Assembly (NCBI RefSeq): GCF_001513675.1 | Contig: NZ_CP013859.1 | Location: 2,171,081 to 2,235,080 of the forward strand | Length of the DNA stretch: 64,000 nucleotides | Origin: Microbacterium sp. XT11 | GTDB taxonomy: Bacteria; Actinomycetota; Actinomycetes; Actinomycetales; Microbacteriaceae | Direction of reading: 5' to 3' | Shown here: piece after piece, positions 43,535 through 51,764 of the stretch | How the letters are laid out: every line of letters begins with the position of its first letter | How positions within the stretch are numbered: the stretch's first letter is position 1 | Position numbers and translations under genes: made by a program | Notes under the pieces: model-generated | Told to the model about the DNA's origin: nothing | Databases searched by the model: none | The model's input: only the letters and a program-made list of their open reading frames with translations

Positions 43535-44512
43535 TCAGAACCGGAGCAGGACCTTCCCGACGCGCCCTGGAGCCTTGCTGGCGCGCACGGCGTCTGCGGC
43601 GTCCGCGGCGTCGAAGACGCCGGCGACGGGGAGCGTGAGCGTTCCGTCGCTCACACGCTGGATGAGCTCGCCGAAGAGCGCGCCTCGTGTGGCAGGGTCC
43701 ATGGTCGCGCTGACCTTGCTCCCCCAGAAGCCCTTGACCGTCGCCTGCTTGAAGATCACGTCGCCCGAGTTGATCTCCATGACAGGCGAGTCCATGGCGC
43801 CGAAGGCGACCAGCGTTCCGTTCTCGGCCAGCAGCGACAGCACGTGGCCGGATGCGGCGCCGCCGACGGAGTCGACACCGGCGACGACGTCGGCGCCGTC
43901 CGTGATCTCCAGCGCGCGCTCGCGCCAGTCGTCCTGATCCGTCGCGACGACACCGCCGATGCCCTGCGCGCGGAGCTCGTCGACGCCACCCGCGCGGCGG
44001 ACGAGCCCGAGCACGTGGACGCCACGGGCGGATGCGAGCTGCGCCAGCATCCGCCCGACGGCCCCGTTCGCTGCGTTCTGGACGATCCAGTCGCCCGCTT
44101 TCACGTCGAGGAACTGCAGCAGGCTGATGGCGCTGAACGGCATGGAGATGAGCTGGGCGGCGACCTCGTCGGGCACCCCCTCGGGCACGGGGACGAGTCC
44201 GGCTGCGTCTGTGACGATGTACTCCGCCCAGGCTCCGAACGTACCTCCGGTGGCGACGCGCCGGCCGACCCCGAGGCCCTCGACGCCCTCGCCGAGCGCG
44301 TCGACGATTCCGAGCGCCTCGGTGCCGGACGCAGCGGGAAGGTCGGGCGTGACGCCGTAGGTGCCGCGGATGGTCCAGATGTCGTGGTTGTGGATGGGGG
44401 AGAGGACGATACGCAGCCGCACCTGCCCTGGGCCGGGCTCGGGGAGCGGACGGTCTACCAGGACGAGGACGTCTTCGGGCTCGCCGAAGCTGCGGTGGAT
44501 GAGTGCGCGCAC
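43535..44512 (-). CDS. Zinc-independent MDR-family quinone/enoyl reductase
   Basis: Medium-chain dehydrogenase/reductase of the quinone-oxidoreductase/enoyl-ACP reductase (MECR) type, 325 residues. The NADPH-binding segment is NAANGAVGRMLAQLA; the catalytic zinc cysteines of alcohol dehydrogenases are absent. N-terminal MRALIHRSFGEPEDVL starts at GTG. Probably reduces a quinone or enone. It is first behind ohr on the same strand, 12 bases after the ohr stop, so it likely belongs to the OhrR-controlled unit. Confidence 0.88.
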   Translation of the reverse strand: MRALIHRSFGEPEDVLVLVDRPLPEPGPGQVRLRIVLSPIHNHDIWTIRGTYGVTPDLPAASGTEALGIVDALGEGVEGLGVGRRVATGGTFGAWAEYIVTDAAGLVPVPEGVPDEVAAQLISMPFSAISLLQFLDVKAGDWIVQNAANGAVGRMLAQLASARGVHVLGLVRRAGGVDELRAQGIGGVVATDQDDWRERALEITDGADVVAGVDSVGGAASGHVLSLLAENGTLVAFGAMDSPVMEINSGDVIFKQATVKGFWGSKVSATMDPATRGALFGELIQRVSDGTLTLPVAGVFDAADAADAVRASKAPGRVGKVLLRF

Positions 44513-44524
44513 TGTCGTTCCCCT

Positions 44525-44947
44525 TCAGTCGTCCGAGACGGTGATGTCGACGTCGATGTTGCCGCGCGTCGCGTTGGAGTACGGGCACACCTGGTGCGCG
44601 GCGTTCGCGAGCTCGACGGCCTGAGCGTGGGGGAGGTCGGGGATGACGACCTCCAGCTGCACGGCCAGGCCGAACCCGCCGGCGCCGTTCGAGCCGATCT
44701 GCACGCGCGCTCCGACCGAGGAGTCCGCGATCGCCACCTTCTGCGCGCGGGCGACGGTCTGCAGGGCCGAGTGGAAGCAGGCCGCGTAGCCTGCGGCGAA
44801 GAGCTGCTCGGGGTTCGCGCCGTCGCCGGATCCGCCCAGCTCTCGGGGGACGGCGAGTGCGAGGTCGAGGCGGCCTTCGCTCGTCGCGACGCGGCCGTTG
44901 CGGCCGGCGCCGGTGGCGAGGGCCTCGGCGGTGTAGAGGGCTTCCAT
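44525..44947 (-). CDS. ohr: Organic hydroperoxide resistance protein
   Basis: Thiol peroxidase specific for organic (fatty-acid) hydroperoxides, 140 residues. Active-site Cys57 (AACFHSAL) and resolving Cys121 (VCPYSNATRGN) plus the conserved Arg18 and Glu48 are present. Lies 14 bases after ohrR on the same strand, so it is part of an OhrR-regulated operon. Confidence 0.96.
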   Translation of the reverse strand: MEALYTAEALATGAGRNGRVATSEGRLDLALAVPRELGGSGDGANPEQLFAAGYAACFHSALQTVARAQKVAIADSSVGARVQIGSNGAGGFGLAVQLEVVIPDLPHAQAVELANAAHQVCPYSNATRGNIDVDITVSDD

Positions 44948-44961
44948 CGTGCGGATTCCTT

Positions 44962-45405
44962 TCAGTCGGTGCTGTTCTGCAGCAAGGCCGTGAGTTCCTG
45001 GAGCTCGGCGATCAGGCGCCGGCGGTGCTCGTCGTCGCGGATGCCCGCGAGGCGCGCGATCCGTGTGCGGATGGGGGCGACCTCGGCACGCAGAGCCTGC
45101 CCGTCATCGGTCAGCTGCACCGTGACGACGCGCTCGTCGTCGGGGCTGCGGGTCTTGGTCACGAACCCGTTCTGCTCGAGGCGGCGGACCAGCGGCGACA
45201 GCGTCCCGGAGTCCAGCTGCATCATGTCGCCGAGCGCCCCGATCGTCTGCTCGCCCTCGTGCCACAGGATGGCGAGCACGAGGTACTGCGGGTACGTGAG
45301 ACCCCACGGCGCGAGGAGAGCGCGATACGCCTGCGTCGTCGCGCGAGCGGCGGAGTAGAGCGAGAAGCACACCATCTCATCGGTCACGGCCATGGAAAGA
45401 AGCAT
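44962..45405 (-). CDS. ohrR: OhrR-type MarR-family organic-peroxide repressor
   Basis: Winged-helix repressor sensing organic hydroperoxides through an N-terminal cysteine (CFSLYSAARATT), typical of the OhrR group, 147 residues. The DNA-binding part includes LDSGTLSPLVRRLEQNG. ATG 45405 (MLLSMAV) and 45393 (MAVTDEM) are both possible. A perfect operator palindrome lies just upstream of the first, so autoregulation is expected. It controls ohr and perhaps the MDR reductase behind it. Confidence 0.92.
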   Translation of the reverse strand: MLLSMAVTDEMVCFSLYSAARATTQAYRALLAPWGLTYPQYLVLAILWHEGEQTIGALGDMMQLDSGTLSPLVRRLEQNGFVTKTRSPDDERVVTVQLTDDGQALRAEVAPIRTRIARLAGIRDDEHRRRLIAELQELTALLQNSTD

Positions 45406-45409
45406 TGCA

Positions 45410-45424
45410 CACAATTCAATTGTG
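45410..45424. promoter_or_regulatory. OhrR operator
   Basis: CACAATT-C-AATTGTG, a perfect 15-bp palindrome directly upstream of ohrR. Its ACAATT...AATTGT core is the known OhrR-binding pattern in Bacillus and Xanthomonas. Confidence 0.8.
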
Positions 45425-45491
45425 CACAACTAAAATGGCGTGCAGAGACGAGAAGAGGCCCGTCCTCGCGGACGGACCTCTTCACGACATG

Positions 45492-45564
45492 TGCCCCCGG
45501 AGGGATTCGAACCCCCGACCTACGGTACCGGAAACCGGCGCTCTATCCCCTGAGCTACGGAGGC
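45492..45564 (-). tRNA. tRNA-Arg (CCG)
   Basis: A 73-base cloverleaf on the minus strand: 7-bp acceptor stem (GCCTCCG with CGGGGGC, one G-U), D-arm GCTC/GAGC, anticodon loop TTCCGGT reading CCG, and T-arm with TTCGAAT. The CCA end is not encoded. The outermost anticodon-stem pair (27-43) is a C-U mismatch. It lies about 900 bases from argS, the enzyme that charges it. Confidence 0.95.
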
Positions 45565-45580
45565 GCACCGGTTGACAATA

Positions 45581-46390
45581 TCACTGCTTCGGGCTGGACT
45601 TCGAACCGGCCTCGGTCACGGGCGCGCCGCGGAGTTCGTCCAGCGCGGATGCGAGCCTCTCGGCCAGATACCGGTGTCCGGCGGTCGACGGATGCCGGCG
45701 GCCGAGGTCGACGTCGATCACGTCGAGATAGTTCTCCGGCGTGATCCAGTGCTGCGCCACGGGGGAGATGTACCACCACCCCCGCGCCGCGGCCAGGTCT
45801 CCGAGCACGCGGTCGATCCGCGCCGTTCCCGACCCGACGGGGAGCTCGTGAGGCGCCGGGCCGAGGATCACGATCTGCGCGTCGGGATACGTCGCGGCCA
45901 TCGCGTCCCAGGCGGCCGTCACCGCCCGGGGGTAGCCTGCGTCGCCCACCAGCGTGCGGTCGTTGATCGAGCCCTGGATCAGGATGAGATCGGGCGCGAG
46001 CGCCGGATCGAGCGCGGCGATGCGCTCGCCGAAGGCCGGTCCGTCGAGACCGGGCTTGAGATACCCGCTGCCCCGGACGCCGTCGACGATGCTCTCCCCA
46101 CCCAGCAGACCGCCGATCTGATAGGCGTACCCCAGCGTCGGGTCGGACGCGGCGGACCCGTAAGTCCACGAGTCGCCGAACACCAGCACGCGCGGGTGCT
46201 CGGGCAGGACGAGCGGCGATGGCGCAGGGGCCGATGCCGGACCCGAGCCGACGGCGGCGGAGGCCGTCGAGGGTGAGACCGGTGCCCACGGTCTCCACAC
46301 GCCCACGACGCCGGCTGCGAGAGCCAGCAGCAGACCGAACGCGACCAGCCCTGACCGCAGGGGGCGACGGGGGCGGGCAGGTGGCTTCAT
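45581..46390 (-). CDS. SGNH/GDSL-type hydrolase with an N-terminal membrane anchor
   Basis: Esterase/lipase-type SGNH hydrolase, 269 residues. N-terminal basic run and hydrophobic segment form a signal anchor or signal peptide; Ala/Pro/Ser-rich linker follows. Catalytic motifs are GDSWTYG (block I), GSINDR (block III) and DLGRRHPSTAGH (block V, Asp/His). So it acts outside the membrane, perhaps on cell-wall acyl groups. A TACTCT six bases before the ATG marks a leaderless start. The longer upstream open frame is not supported. Confidence 0.85.
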   Translation of the reverse strand: MKPPARPRRPLRSGLVAFGLLLALAAGVVGVWRPWAPVSPSTASAAVGSGPASAPAPSPLVLPEHPRVLVFGDSWTYGSAASDPTLGYAYQIGGLLGGESIVDGVRGSGYLKPGLDGPAFGERIAALDPALAPDLILIQGSINDRTLVGDAGYPRAVTAAWDAMAATYPDAQIVILGPAPHELPVGSGTARIDRVLGDLAAARGWWYISPVAQHWITPENYLDVIDVDLGRRHPSTAGHRYLAERLASALDELRGAPVTEAGSKSSPKQ

Positions 46391-46396
46391 GGCATG

Positions 46397-46402
46397 AGAG
46401 TA
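46397..46402 (-). promoter_or_regulatory. -10 box for the SGNH hydrolase gene
   Basis: TACTCT on the minus strand, six bases before the ATG at 46390; divergent from argS. Confidence 0.4.
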
Positions 46403-46445
46403 GATCACGTCGTGCCCACCGCAAATTCCGTGACGTGGCGCGCCG

Positions 46446-46451
46446 TAGACT
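46446..46451 (+). promoter_or_regulatory. -10 box for argS
   Basis: TAGACT nine bases before the argS ATG. Confidence 0.45.
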
Positions 46452-46460
46452 GGGGGGTCT

Positions 46461-48125
46461 ATGACTCCTGAAACCCTCGCCGACGCCCTCCTCGCCGTTC
46501 TCGCCCCCATCGCCGAGCAGCGACGACCCGGCGAGGCGCTTCCGGTGACGGCGTCTGACATCGTGCTCGATCGCCCCCGCAACCGCGACCACGGAGACTG
46601 GGCGTCGAACATCGCGATGCGGCTCGCCAAGCCGCTCGGCGCGAACCCGCGGGAGCTGGCGCAGCAGATCGCCGAGGGCTTGACGGCGGTCGACGGCATC
46701 GCCAGCGCCGAGGTCGCGGGGCCGGGGTTCATCAACATCCGGCTCGACCCCGCTGCCGCCGGCGCCCTGGCGAAGACGATCGTCGACGCCGGCGACGCGT
46801 ACGGGCGCAACGACTCACAGCGCGGCGTGAACGTCAACATCGAGTTCGTGTCGGCCAACCCGACCGGCCCGCTCCACATCGGCCACACCCGCTGGGCAGC
46901 GCTCGGCGACGCCATCGTGCGACTGCTGCTCGCCAGCGGCGCGAACGCCGTGCGGGAGTACTACATCAACGACGCCGGTGCGCAGATGGATCGCTTCGCC
47001 GTGTCGGTGCTCGCCGCTGCCAAGGGTGAGCCGACACCGGAGGGGGGATACCCCGGGGAGTACATCACGACGCTCGCCGGGCGCGTGCTGGAGGCGAGGC
47101 CCGATCTGCTCGGTCTCGCCGAGGACGAGCAGCTCGTCGTCGCGCGCGACCTGGCCTACGCCTTCCAGCTGGAGGAGATCAGGGCGTCTTTGGAGCGGTT
47201 CAACGTGCCCTTCGACGTCTGGTTCTCCGAGCGCACGCTGCACGCGAAGGGCGAGGACGGCACGAGCCTCATCGACCAGGCAGTCGACCGGCTCCGGCAG
47301 CAGGGGCACGTGTTCGACTCCGAGGGCGCGGTCTGGGTGCGCACGACCGACTTCGGCGACGACAAGGACAGGGTGATCCGCCGGTCCAACGGCGAGTACA
47401 CCTACTTCGCCGCGGATGCCGCGTACTACCTGAACAAGGGCGATCGAGGCTTCGAGAACAAGATCTACCTGCTCGGAGCCGACCACCACGGCTACGTGCA
47501 CCGGCTCAAGGCCGTCGCCGGAGCGGCGGGGGACGACCCGGAGAAGAACATCCAGGTGCTCATCGGACAGCTCGTGTCTATCCGCGGTGCGCGGCTCAGC
47601 AAGCGGGCAGGCAACATCATCGAGATGGATGACCTGCAGGCGTGGATCGGCACGGACGCCCTTCGGTATGCGCTCGAGCGCTCGCCCGCCGATTCGCCGC
47701 TCGACCTCGACCCCGAGCTGCTCCAGCGCCGCACCAACGACAACCCGGTGTTCTACGTGCAGTACGCGCACGCCCGCACGCACAACGTCGCCCGCAACGC
47801 CGCCGACTCGGGTGTCGACCGGTCGGAGTTCGCTCCCGAGACGCTCACGCACGAGACCGAGGCCGCGCTCCTTGGGGCGCTGCAGGAGTTCCCGCGCATC
47901 GTCGCCTTCGCAGCGGAGGTGCGCGAGCCGCACCGTGTCGCGCGCTACCTCGAAGAGCTGGCGGGGCTCTACCACCGCTGGTACGACAACTGCCGTGTCA
48001 TCCCGCAGGGCGACGACCCGATCGAGAGCGTGCACCGCACCCGGCTGTGGCTGAACGACGCCGCGGGGCAGGTGCTGCGCAACGGGCTGGAGCTGCTCGG
48101 CGTGTCGGCTCCCGAGCGCATGTGA
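46461..48125 (+). CDS. argS: Arginyl-tRNA synthetase
   Basis: Class I synthetase of 554 residues that charges tRNA-Arg. Class I HIGH motif appears as NPTGPLHIGHTRW and the KMSKS-type loop as ARLSKRAG; N-terminal arginyl-specific domain and C-terminal anticodon-binding DALR domain are present. Standard length. Followed after 21 bases by an LmeA-like gene. Confidence 0.97.
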   Translation: MTPETLADALLAVLAPIAEQRRPGEALPVTASDIVLDRPRNRDHGDWASNIAMRLAKPLGANPRELAQQIAEGLTAVDGIASAEVAGPGFINIRLDPAAAGALAKTIVDAGDAYGRNDSQRGVNVNIEFVSANPTGPLHIGHTRWAALGDAIVRLLLASGANAVREYYINDAGAQMDRFAVSVLAAAKGEPTPEGGYPGEYITTLAGRVLEARPDLLGLAEDEQLVVARDLAYAFQLEEIRASLERFNVPFDVWFSERTLHAKGEDGTSLIDQAVDRLRQQGHVFDSEGAVWVRTTDFGDDKDRVIRRSNGEYTYFAADAAYYLNKGDRGFENKIYLLGADHHGYVHRLKAVAGAAGDDPEKNIQVLIGQLVSIRGARLSKRAGNIIEMDDLQAWIGTDALRYALERSPADSPLDLDPELLQRRTNDNPVFYVQYAHARTHNVARNAADSGVDRSEFAPETLTHETEAALLGALQEFPRIVAFAAEVREPHRVARYLEELAGLYHRWYDNCRVIPQGDDPIESVHRTRLWLNDAAGQVLRNGLELLGVSAPERM

Positions 48126-48146
48126 CCGAGGCGAGGCGAGCGTGCG

Positions 48147-48992
48147 ATGAGTGATGACAACGCCACGCTCGCGTACCCCGAGCCGCAGCGGGCGCATCCG
48201 ACGCTCGTGATCCCCGACGACGCCGTTGGCACACCGGCGCGTCGCCGCGGTCGCCGCCGCTGGCCGTGGGTCGTCGGAGGAGCGCTCGTGCTGCTCATCG
48301 CCGCCGCGGTCGCGGGAGAGCTGATCGCGCGTGCCGTGCTTCCCGGAGTCGTGCGCGCCGTCGTGATCGAGGAGCTGGGCCTTCCCGACGACCAGCCGCT
48401 CGATGTCGCTGCCGACGGGCTGCTGCTGCCGCAGCTCATCGCGGGGCGGCTCGACCATCTCCATCTCTCCGCGGATGCCGTGACCCTGCAGGACGTCACC
48501 GGCGCCGTGGAGGCCGATGTGTCCGGCGTTCCGCTGCACGGCGGCGACCTCGGCGCGGTCACGGGCACCGTCACGATCGACGAGTCGCAGTTCACGACGC
48601 TTCTCGACCGGGGCGACCTCCCCGTGGACGGTGTGGAGTTCGACGCTCCTGATGCGATCGTGAGCGCCTCGATTCCTGTGCTCGGGCTCGACGTCCCGGT
48701 GACGGTGACGGTCACGCCCGGCATCCTCGACGGCGACGTCTCCCTCACGCCGCGGAGCGTGAGCGTCGGGGGCCTCGTGATCGAAGCGGACCAGGTCGCA
48801 TCGATGCTCGGCCCGTTGGGCGCCAGGCTCACCGAGACGCAGCGCATCTGCGTGGCTGATCGCCTCCCCGCTGCCGTGTCCCTCACGGCGCTGTCCATCA
48901 CCGGGTCGCACGCGGTGGTCGATCTGGCCGTCGACGGGGCGATCGCGTCCGACGAGACGCTGCAGCATCCGGGGACCTGCGCCGCGCGCTGA
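48147..48992 (+). CDS. DUF2993/LmeA-family phospholipid-binding protein
   Basis: Envelope protein of 281 residues: cytoplasmic N-terminus ending in a basic patch, one transmembrane anchor (WVVGGALVLLIAAAVAGELIA) and an extracytoplasmic DUF2993 domain. The mycobacterial member LmeA acts in lipomannan elongation and binds phospholipid. Function here is inferred. Convergent with the BrkB gene. Confidence 0.85.
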   Translation: MSDDNATLAYPEPQRAHPTLVIPDDAVGTPARRRGRRRWPWVVGGALVLLIAAAVAGELIARAVLPGVVRAVVIEELGLPDDQPLDVAADGLLLPQLIAGRLDHLHLSADAVTLQDVTGAVEADVSGVPLHGGDLGAVTGTVTIDESQFTTLLDRGDLPVDGVEFDAPDAIVSASIPVLGLDVPVTVTVTPGILDGDVSLTPRSVSVGGLVIEADQVASMLGPLGARLTETQRICVADRLPAAVSLTALSITGSHAVVDLAVDGAIASDETLQHPGTCAAR

Positions 48993-49014
48993 GGCGGTGC
49001 GACGCGGTCCAGGG

Positions 49015-50130
49015 CTAATGGTCCCGACTGCGACCTGAGGCGTCCGCGGTGCGACCGGAGGCGGATGCCCCGGCCTGCGTCTTCGGCGCGGCGACCGCCC
49101 CCGCGCCTGCTGCTTCCTGTGCTGCGCGCAGAGCATCCTTCGCCAGCGCGAGGTCGATCTCGGCGCGCTGGAGCCGGCGGGCCTGGAACGTGGTCGCTCC
49201 GAAACGCGCACGCACGCGGTCGGTCGACTCCTCGTGCGCCGTGGCGATGTAGGCGCAGGCGAAGAGCATGACCTGCGCGGAGAAATTGAGCCAGATGAGC
49301 AGGGCGAGAAGCGAGGCGAACGAGGCGAGCAGGGGGTTGCTCGAGGCGCCGCCGACGAACAGACCGGAGAGCTCCTGCAGCACGAGCAGGCCGGCACCAC
49401 CGATGATCGCGCCCGTCCACAGCGTGCGCGCCGACACGGACAGTCCCGACAGCAGGCGGAAGACGGCTGCGATGAGAGCGGTGTCGAGGGCGAACACGAG
49501 AACGAGCGAGAGGAGCCGGACGCTCCATTCCGCCAGGGCGGAGTCCTCGTCGAGTCCGATCAGGCTCGCCAACCACCGGATGCCGATGCGCCCGGCGATC
49601 GTGAGGAACGCGGAGAGCACGAAGGACGCGCCGATCCCGATCGCCAGCAGCAGATTGCGCAGCACCACCCAGACCCAGAGCACGTCGTCGTGCGCTGTGC
49701 CGACGATGACGCGGACAGCGGTGCGGAGCGATCCGATCGCGCCGAGTGCCGCTCCGATGAGGCCGATCGACGACACCGCGCCCGCGATCGACAGCGACAG
49801 TGGCTGCCTGAGATCGGACGGATCGACGACCCCGTCGTCGCCCAGGAGCCCTGGCACGGCGTTCTCCACGGCCGCAACGATCGCCTTCCACGCCACGGGA
49901 TCGCCCGACAGCCACAGGGCCGCGACCGAGAACCCGAGCAGCACCCCGGCGAAGACGCTGAACAGCGCGCGGTAGGTCACGCTGTCGGCGAGCATCGGGC
50001 CACGGCGTTCCGTGTAGAGCAGGGCAGCCCGCACCGGGCGCAGGCTCAGGGCCCAGCGGATCACGGCGCCGCTCAGGCGGGCGACGACGCCGGGTCGGGC
50101 GGTGTCCTTCTGTGGTGTGTCCGTGCTCAT
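49015..50130 (-). CDS. YihY/BrkB-family membrane protein
   Basis: Inner-membrane protein of 371 residues with six predicted helices, matching the YihY/virulence-factor BrkB family (formerly misannotated as RNase BN). RGPMLADSVTYRALFSVFAG at the N-terminus and LLIWLNFSAQVMLFACAYIA before the last helix are family marks. The C-terminal 70 residues are hydrophilic and Ala-rich. Transport function of the family is not settled. A TAGGGT box 8 bases upstream supports the start; a GTG one codon earlier is equivalent. Confidence 0.9.
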   Translation of the reverse strand: MSTDTPQKDTARPGVVARLSGAVIRWALSLRPVRAALLYTERRGPMLADSVTYRALFSVFAGVLLGFSVAALWLSGDPVAWKAIVAAVENAVPGLLGDDGVVDPSDLRQPLSLSIAGAVSSIGLIGAALGAIGSLRTAVRVIVGTAHDDVLWVWVVLRNLLLAIGIGASFVLSAFLTIAGRIGIRWLASLIGLDEDSALAEWSVRLLSLVLVFALDTALIAAVFRLLSGLSVSARTLWTGAIIGGAGLLVLQELSGLFVGGASSNPLLASFASLLALLIWLNFSAQVMLFACAYIATAHEESTDRVRARFGATTFQARRLQRAEIDLALAKDALRAAQEAAGAGAVAAPKTQAGASASGRTADASGRSRDH

Positions 50131-50138
50131 CACGCCCC

Positions 50139-50144
50139 ACCCTA
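50139..50144 (-). promoter_or_regulatory. -10 box for the BrkB gene
   Basis: TAGGGT on the minus strand, 5 bases before a GTG and 8 before the ATG at 50130. Confidence 0.4.
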
Positions 50145-50217
50145 CGAGGGTCGCCGGCCGCCGGACAGGGGATTGACGCGGCGCGTCACCGTGGCAGGGG
50201 AGCCTGCTCGGGTGCCC

Positions 50218-50223
50218 TAGAAT
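50218..50223 (+). promoter_or_regulatory. -10 box for lysA-hom-thrB
   Basis: TAGAAT about 57 bases upstream of lysA. It would give a short leader carrying an AGGTG ribosome site. No well-spaced -35. Confidence 0.4.
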
Positions 50224-50279
50224 CGGGTCAACTCGCCGTGCGAGGACTCTCCCCCGATCGACTCCACGATAGGTGCTCC

Positions 50280-51695
50280 GTGCTTTCCCCTGCCGACTCG
50301 CCCGCCCCGGAATGGCTCGTCGTCCCCGACGACCCCAACGATCTCGTCGCGTCGGTCTGGCCCGCCTCGGCCACCCGCGACGTCGACGGCGGAATCGAGA
50401 TCGGCGGAGTGCGTGCCACGACGCTCGCGCAGACGTACGGCACGCCCGTGCTCGTCCTCGACGAGGACGAGGTGCGCGGACGGGCGCGCGCCTTCCGGCT
50501 CGCCTTCGACGCCGCGGCCGCCGACAACGGAACGACCGCGCAGGTGTACTACGCGGGTAAGGCCTTCCTGTGCACCACGGTCGCGCGGTGGGTCGTCGAC
50601 GAGGGCCTTCGCGTGGACGTGTGCACCGGCGGTGAACTGGAGGTCGCCATCGCCGCTGGCGTGGCTCCCGCCTCCATCGGCTTCCACGGCAACAACAAGT
50701 CGGTGGCGGAGCTCGAGCGCGCCGTCGAAGTCGGCGTCGGCACGATCATCGTCGACAGCGCGATCGAGATCGAGCGGCTCGCAGCGATCACCGCGCGCAT
50801 CGACGCCACGCAGCGCGTTCTCGTCCGGGTCATCAGCGGCGTGCACGCTGAGACGCACGACTTCCTGGCGACCGCGCACGAAGACCAGAAGTTCGGGTTC
50901 CCGCTCGCCGACGCCGAAGCCGCCGTCGCGAGGATCCGCGAGATCCCCGGTCTCGAGTTCGTCGGGTTGCACTGCCACATCGGCTCGCAGATCTTCGGCG
51001 TGGCCGGGTTCCGGGAGTCCGCGGAGAGGGTTCTCGAGCTGCATGCCGCACTGCTCGACGGCGGTCCCGTGCCGCAGCTCAACCTCGGCGGCGGCTTCGG
51101 CATCGCCTATACGCGCGTGGACGACCCGACGCCCATCGAGACGCTCGCGGCCGAGATCGTGTCAGCCGTGGCCGAAGGGTGCGCCGCGCGGGGCATCGAT
51201 GTGCCTGCGCTGTCGTTCGAACCCGGTCGGGCCATCGTCGGCACCGCCGGCGTCACGCTCTACGAGGTCGGAACGACCAAGGACGTCGAGCTCGGCTCCG
51301 GCGTGACCCGCCGGTACATCAGCGTGGACGGCGGCATGAGCGACAACGCCCGCACTGCCCTCTACGGGGCGCAGTACTCGGCCAGGCTCGCATCGCGTCA
51401 GGGCGTGGGCGAACCACGGCTCAGTCGGGTGGTGGGCAAGCACTGCGAATCGGGCGACATCGTCGTCGATCACGAGTACCTCCCTGCTGACCTCGCCCCA
51501 GGCGACCTGCTCGCGGTTCCCGCGACGGGCGCCTACTGCGCGTCGCTCTCGAGCAACTACAACCACGTTCCCCGTCCGCCGGTGGTCGCCGTGCGCGACG
51601 GGCGGGCCAGGATCATCGTCCGCGGAGAGACCATCGCCGACGTGCTCGCCAGGGATGCCGGGCTCGACGCCCCGCACGCCGACGGCGACCAGTGA
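50280..51695 (+). CDS. lysA: Diaminopimelate decarboxylase
   Basis: Last step of lysine biosynthesis: decarboxylates meso-diaminopimelate, also draining the cell-wall precursor pool. PLP enzyme of 471 residues; PLP lysine Lys94 in YYAGKAFLCTT, the HCHIGSQI motif, and CESGD near the C-terminus. GTG start. First of lysA-hom-thrB, the aspartate-family operon next to argS as in corynebacteria. Confidence 0.96.
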   Translation: MLSPADSPAPEWLVVPDDPNDLVASVWPASATRDVDGGIEIGGVRATTLAQTYGTPVLVLDEDEVRGRARAFRLAFDAAAADNGTTAQVYYAGKAFLCTTVARWVVDEGLRVDVCTGGELEVAIAAGVAPASIGFHGNNKSVAELERAVEVGVGTIIVDSAIEIERLAAITARIDATQRVLVRVISGVHAETHDFLATAHEDQKFGFPLADAEAAVARIREIPGLEFVGLHCHIGSQIFGVAGFRESAERVLELHAALLDGGPVPQLNLGGGFGIAYTRVDDPTPIETLAAEIVSAVAEGCAARGIDVPALSFEPGRAIVGTAGVTLYEVGTTKDVELGSGVTRRYISVDGGMSDNARTALYGAQYSARLASRQGVGEPRLSRVVGKHCESGDIVVDHEYLPADLAPGDLLAVPATGAYCASLSSNYNHVPRPPVVAVRDGRARIIVRGETIADVLARDAGLDAPHADGDQ

Positions 51696-51764
51696 TCGCA
51701 GCCGCCGAGACGCGCCGCGCTCGGAGACGGCACGAACGACCGACACCCCTCAGAAGGAGCCTTC

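Noticed and set aside
50173..50178. TTGACG as the -35 for lysA
   Set aside because: It is about 39 bases from the TAGAAT box, far too distant.
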